A DNA stretch of 64,000 bases, taken from assembly GCF_009937995.1 (NCBI RefSeq), contig NZ_AP021881.1, positions 1,612,001 to 1,676,000 of the forward strand, read 5' to 3'. Numbering within the stretch: the stretch's first letter is position 1; each line of letters begins with the position of its first letter. The DNA is from Sulfuriferula nivalis. GTDB lineage: Bacteria; Pseudomonadota; Gammaproteobacteria; Burkholderiales; Sulfuriferulaceae. Below the pieces are notes generated by a model. The model was not told where the DNA came from. It worked only from the letters and a program-made list of their open reading frames with translations, and searched no databases. This document shows positions 57,761 to 64,000 of this stretch, piece by piece. The position numbers and the translations under genes are program-made.

Positions 57761-58765
57761 ATGTATTATTATGTAGTTACAGGTGCAGCAGGTTTTATAG
57801 GTTCTAATATTGTCAAAGCGCTAAATGATAGAGGGATTACCGATATTATTGCAGTGGATAATCTGACTAAAGCAGATAAATTTAAAAATCTGGTTGATTG
57901 TGAGATTGCTGATTATATTGATAAAACTGACTTCATGAAGTTGCTTCATAACAACTCACTGGATGGCGCAGTGACCGCAGTATTTCATGAAGGTGCATGT
58001 TCTGACACTATGGAAACTGACGGTCGCTACATGATGGAGAACAATTATCGTTATTCCATGGATGTGCTGGATTTTTGCCAGGAAAATCAGGCTTCTTTCC
58101 TCTATGCTTCATCTGCTTCGGTGTACGGTTCAGGCACGGTTTTCTCTGAACGCCGCGAGCATGAATCACCTTTGAATGTGTACGGATATTCGAAATTTCT
58201 GTTTGATCAGGCAGTGCGTCGTATCTGGGAAGATAAAACTTCACAAATCGTTGGTTTCCGCTATTTCAATGTTTATGGACAACGCGAGCAACATAAAGGC
58301 CGTATGGCATCGGTTGCTTATCACTTTTTTAATCAATACATGGCTACGGGCAAGGTTAAATTGTTTGAAGGCTGTGCTGGTTATGGTAATGGTGAGCAAA
58401 GTCGTGACTTTGTATCGATAGAAGATGTCGTTAAAGTAAATATGTGGTTCCTCGATCATCCAGATGCTTCAGGTATATTTAATTTAGGTACAGGACGCAG
58501 TCAGCCATTTAACGATGTTGCTGTTGCCGTCATTAACCAATGTCGTCATCACAATGGTGAAGCAGCACTGGATTTGACTGCCTTACAGCAGCAAGGATTG
58601 ATCGAGTATATTGATTTTCCAGAAGCCCTCAAGGGGAAATATCAAAGCTTTACTCAAGCCGATATCAGTGCTTTACGTAGTATGGGGTACACCAAAGACA
58701 TGCTTACTGTGGCTGAAGGTACTGCACGATACGTAGATATATTGCGTGAGCAATATCATGCCTGA
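57761..58765 (+). CDS. hldD: ADP-L-glycero-D-manno-heptose 6-epimerase
   Basis: 334 residues. Extended [39 protein letters not shown] (family block), [11 protein letters not shown], and [12 protein letters not shown] (YxxxK). Makes the heptose precursor for LOS core, fitting the heptosyltransferase at 26.4 kb. Its end overlaps the cysM start. Confidence 0.95.
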   Translation: MYYYVVTGAAGFIGSNIVKALNDRGITDIIAVDNLTKADKFKNLVDCEIADYIDKTDFMKLLHNNSLDGAVTAVFHEGACSDTMETDGRYMMENNYRYSMDVLDFCQENQASFLYASSASVYGSGTVFSERREHESPLNVYGYSKFLFDQAVRRIWEDKTSQIVGFRYFNVYGQREQHKGRMASVAYHFFNQYMATGKVKLFEGCAGYGNGEQSRDFVSIEDVVKVNMWFLDHPDASGIFNLGTGRSQPFNDVAVAVINQCRHHNGEAALDLTALQQQGLIEYIDFPEALKGKYQSFTQADISALRSMGYTKDMLTVAEGTARYVDILREQYHA

Positions 58766-59651
58766 TTACAAATACTTAGCCGACTTTGTTGGTAACACGC
58801 CTTTAGTTAAATTGCAGCGCATGCCCGGCGAAACCAGTAACACCATACTGGTTAAACTTGAAGGTAACAATCCTGCAGGCTCGGTCAAAGATCGTGCAGC
58901 ATTAGCCATGGTGATGCATGCCGAAGCGCGTGGCGAAATCAAGCCAGGTGACACGCTAATCGAGGCGACCAGCGGCAATACGGGTATTGCATTGGCAATG
59001 GCAGCTACCATGCGAGGCTATAAGCTTATACTCATCATGCCTGAACACATGAGCATAGAGCGTCGTCAGGTCATGCGTGCCTTTGGTGCCGAGATTATCC
59101 TAACGAGTCAGGCAGGCAGCATGGAAGAGGCGATAGATCTTGCCAAAACTATGCAACAAGCCGGGCAGGGTATTATTCTCGACCAATTTAGCAATAGCGA
59201 TAACCCACAAGCACACTTTGATACTACGGGTCCGGAAATCTGGCGCGACACCGAGGGCACGGTAACGCATTTTGTCAGTAGTATGGGTACAACAGGTACG
59301 ATTACTGGCACCGGGCGCTATTTGAAGTCACAAAATCCTGATGTGCGTATTGTCGGGGTACAGCCAGAAGAAGGTGCGCAAATTCCAGGTATACGTAAAT
59401 GGCCGGAAGCGTATTTGCCAAAAATTTATGACAAGCAATGTACCGACGAAATCCGATTGGTCAGTCAGATTGATGCAGAGGAAACTACGCGTCGTTTAGC
59501 GCGTGAAGAAGGTATTTTTGCTGGAATATCATCTGGTGGTGCATTGTTTGCGGCTTTAGAGCTGTCCAAGCAAGTTAGCAATGCTACTATTGTTTCTATC
59601 GTCTGCGACCGTGGTGATCGTTATTTATCCACGGGTGTATTTCCCGCATAA
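58758..59651 (+). CDS. cysM: Cysteine synthase B (O-acetylserine sulfhydrylase)
   Basis: 297 residues from ATG 58758 ([19 protein letters not shown]). The PLP lysine is in [12 protein letters not shown] (about K44); [14 protein letters not shown] and [14 protein letters not shown] bind cofactor and substrate. CysM can use thiosulfate as well as sulfide. Overlaps hldD by eight bases. Confidence 0.94.
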   Translation: MPDYKYLADFVGNTPLVKLQRMPGETSNTILVKLEGNNPAGSVKDRAALAMVMHAEARGEIKPGDTLIEATSGNTGIALAMAATMRGYKLILIMPEHMSIERRQVMRAFGAEIILTSQAGSMEEAIDLAKTMQQAGQGIILDQFSNSDNPQAHFDTTGPEIWRDTEGTVTHFVSSMGTTGTITGTGRYLKSQNPDVRIVGVQPEEGAQIPGIRKWPEAYLPKIYDKQCTDEIRLVSQIDAEETTRRLAREEGIFAGISSGGALFAALELSKQVSNATIVSIVCDRGDRYLSTGVFPA

Positions 59652-60612
<961 letters not shown>

Positions 60613-60616
<4 letters not shown>

Positions 60617-61917
60617 CTGCTGTAAGCAGTCTGCATCACCGAAATCATATAGTTGTGATCCATTACACCCGCACTTTCACGCAGACTATGCATCGCCCAC
60701 ATCGGGCAACCTACATCAACACTCGCTATGCCTAGGCGTGAGGCTAATATCGGACCTATGGTGCTGCCGCAGCCTAAATCGGTGCGGTGCGTGTAATTTT
60801 GCACAGGTACACCAGCGGCCTCACATAACAACGTAAAGCGTGCAGCAGTGTCTGCGTTAGTGCTATAGCGTTGATTGGCGTTGGTTTTAATCACCGGGCC
60901 CGCGTTAACCATGACCTTATGTTGTGGCTCATAGGCGTTGGGGAAGTTAGGATGGTACGCGTGCGCCATGTCTGCGCTGATAAAGAAGCTCGTTGCCAAG
61001 GCGCAATGCCGCGCTTCTTCGTCTAGGCCGAATGCCGAGAATATCCGCTGAATTACGTCCTGAGCAAAACTGCCATCAGCGCCTGTTGCGCTTTCACTAC
61101 CTACCTCTTCGTGGTCAAATAGTGCGCAGATATTAGTTGTGTTGGCATGGTCAGACGCCAACAAGGCAGTTAGTGCGGCATGGCATGAAGCCAGATTGTC
61201 GAGCTGACTATCGGCAATAAATTCATTGTCGATACCCCAAAAACTGCCTTTTTGGGTATCAAACACATTGAATTCGTAATTAAGGATATTTTCCACGTTG
61301 ATATTTAATGCTTGAGCAATGTGGTTTAAAAACTGTTCAGGTGCTGTTTTTTTATCTTCAGCGACCCCGAATATCAGCGGTAATTCATTTTGTTTGTGCA
61401 GCTTCAATCCTTGATCATTCACATCACGATTCATGTGTATCGCCAGATTTGGCAAGCGCACGACAGGCGTATCAAATTTCAATAAATGCGTAGAAAATCC
61501 ATCTGCTGTACGCACATTGACACGACCAGCCAGACTCAAATCCCTATCAGTAAATGTCGCTAAGATAGGCCCGCCATAGACTTCCACACCTAACCGCACC
61601 AAACCATCCGAGACCTGTGCTGCATTAGTCTTTAGACGTAAGCCCGGAGAATCAGTATGTGCGCCTATGATACGTAAACCAGACTTGGCAATCTCATGCT
61701 GTCCGATTTGAAAGGCGATCACTGAAGCGCCACCACGCACTACGTAGTATTTTCCGCCCGCAGCTAACGACCAGCGCTCGGCTTCTTGCAACTCACTATA
61801 TCCATGCGCGGTTAAATGCTGTTTCACTGTCTGCACCGCGTGCCAAGGGCTGGGGCTGGCGTCTATGAAGTTAAGGAGGTCTTGTGCTTGTGCACGAATT
61901 TGGCTGGAAATAGTCAT
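60613..61917 (-). CDS. M18-family aminopeptidase
   Basis: 434 residues. Metal-site blocks are GAHTDSPGLRLK near residue 86, ALFDHEEVGSESATGAD and YSTNADTAARFTLLCEAAG, and the C-terminal DLGCGSTIGPILASRLG. Removes N-terminal acidic residues from peptides in the cytoplasm. The coding end overlaps the L,D-transpeptidase end by four bases (convergent). Confidence 0.93.
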
Positions 61918-62010
61918 CGCAGATTATGGGATTTGGTTAATGACATTGAAACTAATGGTCTTAAGTTAAGGCATACATGCCAATTACAATCAGCATGCAT
62001 GCGCTTAAGC

Positions 62011-62832
62011 TTAAATCCCGCGCAATAACTCGTTGATACCCACTTTGCTACGCGTTTTTTCGTCTACTTTTTTCACGATTACTGCACAGTACAAGCTGTA
62101 GCTGCCGTCTTTTGATGGCAAGTTACCACTGACCACAACTGAACCCGCTGGTACGCGACCATAAGTTACCTCACCTGTTTCACGGTCGTAGATTTTGGTG
62201 CTTTGACCAATGTACACACCCATGGAGATAACGACGTTGTCTTCTACGATAACACCTTCAACCACTTCAGAACGTGCACCGATGAAGCAGTTGTCACCGA
62301 TGATGGTAGGGTTGGCTTGCACTGGCTCCAATACACCACCGATACCTACGCCGCCTGACAGGTGTACGTTTTTACCGATTTGTGCGCATGAACCGACGGT
62401 AGCCCAGGTATCAACCATGGTGCCTTCATCGACGTAAGCGCCGATGTTGATGTAGGAAGGCATCAATACGACATTTTTGCCGATGTATGAACCACGACGA
62501 GCTGCTGCAGGTGGTACAACACGGAAACCGCCTTCACGGAAATCACGGCTGTTGTAATCCGCAAATTTGGATGGTACTTTGTCGAAGTAGTTGGTGAAAC
62601 CGCCTTTGATGAAGAAGTTATCTTCCAGACGGAATGACAGCAACACGGCTTTTTTCAGCCATTGATGGGTAACCCATACACCGTTTTCTTTGCTGGCTAC
62701 ACGTAAACGACCTTTATCTAGTTCTTCCAGCACGTGTGCAATTGCATCCTTTAGCTTAGGTTCAGCATTCTTGGGGTTGATGTCAGCACGGCGTTCAAAT
62801 GCTTCTTCGATCAGTTGTTGAATATCAGACAT
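62011..62832 (-). CDS. dapD: Tetrahydrodipicolinate N-succinyltransferase
   Basis: 273 residues, usual length. Left-handed beta-helix of hexapeptide repeats ([60 protein letters not shown]). Second step of the lysine/diaminopimelate succinylase branch. Follows dapC by 11 bp. Confidence 0.96.
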   Translation of the reverse strand: MSDIQQLIEEAFERRADINPKNAEPKLKDAIAHVLEELDKGRLRVASKENGVWVTHQWLKKAVLLSFRLEDNFFIKGGFTNYFDKVPSKFADYNSRDFREGGFRVVPPAAARRGSYIGKNVVLMPSYINIGAYVDEGTMVDTWATVGSCAQIGKNVHLSGGVGIGGVLEPVQANPTIIGDNCFIGARSEVVEGVIVEDNVVISMGVYIGQSTKIYDRETGEVTYGRVPAGSVVVSGNLPSKDGSYSLYCAVIVKKVDEKTRSKVGINELLRGI

Positions 62833-62843
62833 TCTGTTTCCTT

Positions 62844-64000
62844 TTAATGAGTAAGTTGAAGAGTTAATTGTTGAATACGTTCAGCCGCTGCTACACATTC
62901 AGCGAGCGGGGCGACTAATGCGATACGGATAAAGCCTTTGCCCGGGTTGCTGCCATCGGCATCGCGGGCAAGGAAGGAACCAGGTAAGACGGTGACGTGA
63001 TAATCTGAATAAAGCTGACGTGCAAATGCCTCATCATCGCCATTCGGCACGCGTACCCACAGGTAAAATGCGGCATCAGGCATTGCGGCTGGCATTACGC
63101 TATTGAGCACAGGCTGCACGGCGGCAAATTTTTCTGCATAGAGACGGCGATTTTCCACTACGTGTGCTTCATCATCCCAGGCGGCAACGCTGGCCAGCTG
63201 TATGCTGGGTGACATAGCGGAGCCGTGATAAGTGCGATAGAGCGTGAATTTGGCAATGATGCTGGCGTCACCTGCGACGAATCCCGAACGCATGCCCGGC
63301 ACATTGGAGCGTTTGGATAAGCTGGAAAATACGACCAGATTTTTATAATCTCCGCGTCCAAATTCTTGAGCAGCTTGTAATGCGCCCAGTGGTGGATGTG
63401 CTTCGTCAAAATAAATTTCGGAATAACATTCATCAGCTGCAATTACAAAGCCATAACGGTCAGACAGCGCAAATAGTGCGCGCCATTCGTCCAGACTCAT
63501 AACTTTACCTGTGGGGTTGCCAGGCGAGCATACATACACTAATTGCGTGCGTGTCAGTATGGTTTCCGGCACGCTGCCGAAGTCCATTTGATAGTTGTTT
63601 TCGGGCGTAGTCGGTAAGAAATAGGGCTGCGCGCCTGCTAATAAAGCTGCACCTTCGTAAATCTGATAAAACGGATTCGGTGAAATAACAACAGGCTCGG
63701 CAAAACATGGATCTATGATGGTTTGTGCAAAGGCAAAAAGCGCTTCACGACTGCCATTCACTGGCAATATTTGTGTGTCTACATTGGGTATTGGGATACC
63801 ATAGCGGCGCGCTATCCAATTCGCAATTGATTTGCGTAGAACGGGCAAACCTGCAGTAAGCGGGTAACTGGCCAGACCATCCAGGTTGTTGATCAGCGCG
63901 GTTTTGATGAACTCAGGAGTTGCATGTTTGGGTTCGCCTATGGACAGATTAATCGCGCTGTGTGCAGGTGAGGGAATTACTCCCGCAAACAATTCGCGCA
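62844..64000 (-). CDS. dapC: Succinyldiaminopimelate aminotransferase (5' end outside window)
   Basis: The frame is open to the right edge; family proteins begin about 20 residues further upstream ([14 protein letters not shown] is internal), so TTG 63992 is not the start. Class I aminotransferase features: [38 protein letters not shown], and the PLP lysine in [16 protein letters not shown]. Transfers the amino group in diaminopimelate synthesis. In operon with dapD. Confidence 0.95.
   Translation of the reverse strand, partial: RELFAGVIPSPAHSAINLSIGEPKHATPEFIKTALINNLDGLASYPLTAGLPVLRKSIANWIARRYGIPIPNVDTQILPVNGSREALFAFAQTIIDPCFAEPVVISPNPFYQIYEGAALLAGAQPYFLPTTPENNYQMDFGSVPETILTRTQLVYVCSPGNPTGKVMSLDEWRALFALSDRYGFVIAADECYSEIYFDEAHPPLGALQAAQEFGRGDYKNLVVFSSLSKRSNVPGMRSGFVAGDASIIAKFTLYRTYHGSAMSPSIQLASVAAWDDEAHVVENRRLYAEKFAAVQPVLNSVMPAAMPDAAFYLWVRVPNGDDEAFARQLYSDYHVTVLPGSFLARDADGSNPGKGFIRIALVAPLAECVAAAERIQQLTLQLTH

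Overview
The window looks like chromosomal DNA of a betaproteobacterium, most likely of the Nitrosomonadales (Gallionella / Sulfuriferula / Methylophilaceae-like). This rests on the gene order mlaFED...mlaCB-ABC-ABC-ibaG-murA-hisG, the succinylase-type dapD/dapC pair, the flagellar gene order and the LOS genes. The genus is inference. No rRNA, tRNA or CRISPR array was recognised.

Layout. (1) 1-14.3 kb reads as a GC-rich accessory segment. It holds a phosphoketolase / class I aldolase / phosphoglycerate mutase-phosphoglucose isomerase fusion operon joined by ATGA overlaps, a frameshifted DUF389 gene, MarC, a coiled-coil protein, a broken SpoIIAA-like gene, an iron-permease-like protein, transketolase, and a DUF3943 gene split by an insertion element. 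(2) 14.5-18.0 kb: a small Ala/Lys-rich exported protein, a DUF2252 protein, a luciferase-like oxidoreductase and an SDR. (3) 18.1-26.4 kb: an mla lipid-transport operon with a TolC-family gene between mlaD and mlaC, then an ABC-2 exporter, ibaG, murA and hisG. (4) 26.4-36.8 kb: LOS/polysaccharide genes (several glycosyltransferases, an O-antigen ligase-like protein, a methyltransferase). One GT2 gene is split by a second copy of the insertion element. (5) 36.8-46.5 kb: late flagellar genes (ycgR, flhB-like, fliK, fliT, fliS, fliD, flaG, fliC), a diguanylate cyclase and a NarL-type two-component pair. I see three good sigma-28 promoters (before fliC, fliS and the cyclase gene). (6) 46.7-53.4 kb: a small Ser-rich unknown, a Bcr/CflA transporter, NhaA, NhaD, a periplasmic SCP2-like protein and transaldolase. 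(7) 53.4-56.3 kb: a second MCE-type lipid transport operon whose ATPase-like subunit is degenerate. (8) 56.3-64 kb: SH3 protein, M48 protease, hldD, cysM, tadA, L,D-transpeptidase, M18 aminopeptidase, dapD and dapC (running off the end).

The most notable feature is a 2,443-bp mobile element present twice in opposite orientation (10942-13384 and 32111-34553), apparently identical. It encodes an IS91-type HUH transposase plus a tyrosine recombinase whose catalytic C-terminus can be reached only by a -1 frameshift on an A7 run. The recombinase -1 frame ends in an ATGA overlap with the transposase start. Both host genes can be rejoined in frame exactly at a 3-base AAC, which defines the element ends. 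Other items worth attention are the Walker-A-less ABC subunit with an apparent non-AUG start, TolC within the mla operon, and the glycolytic gene fusion.
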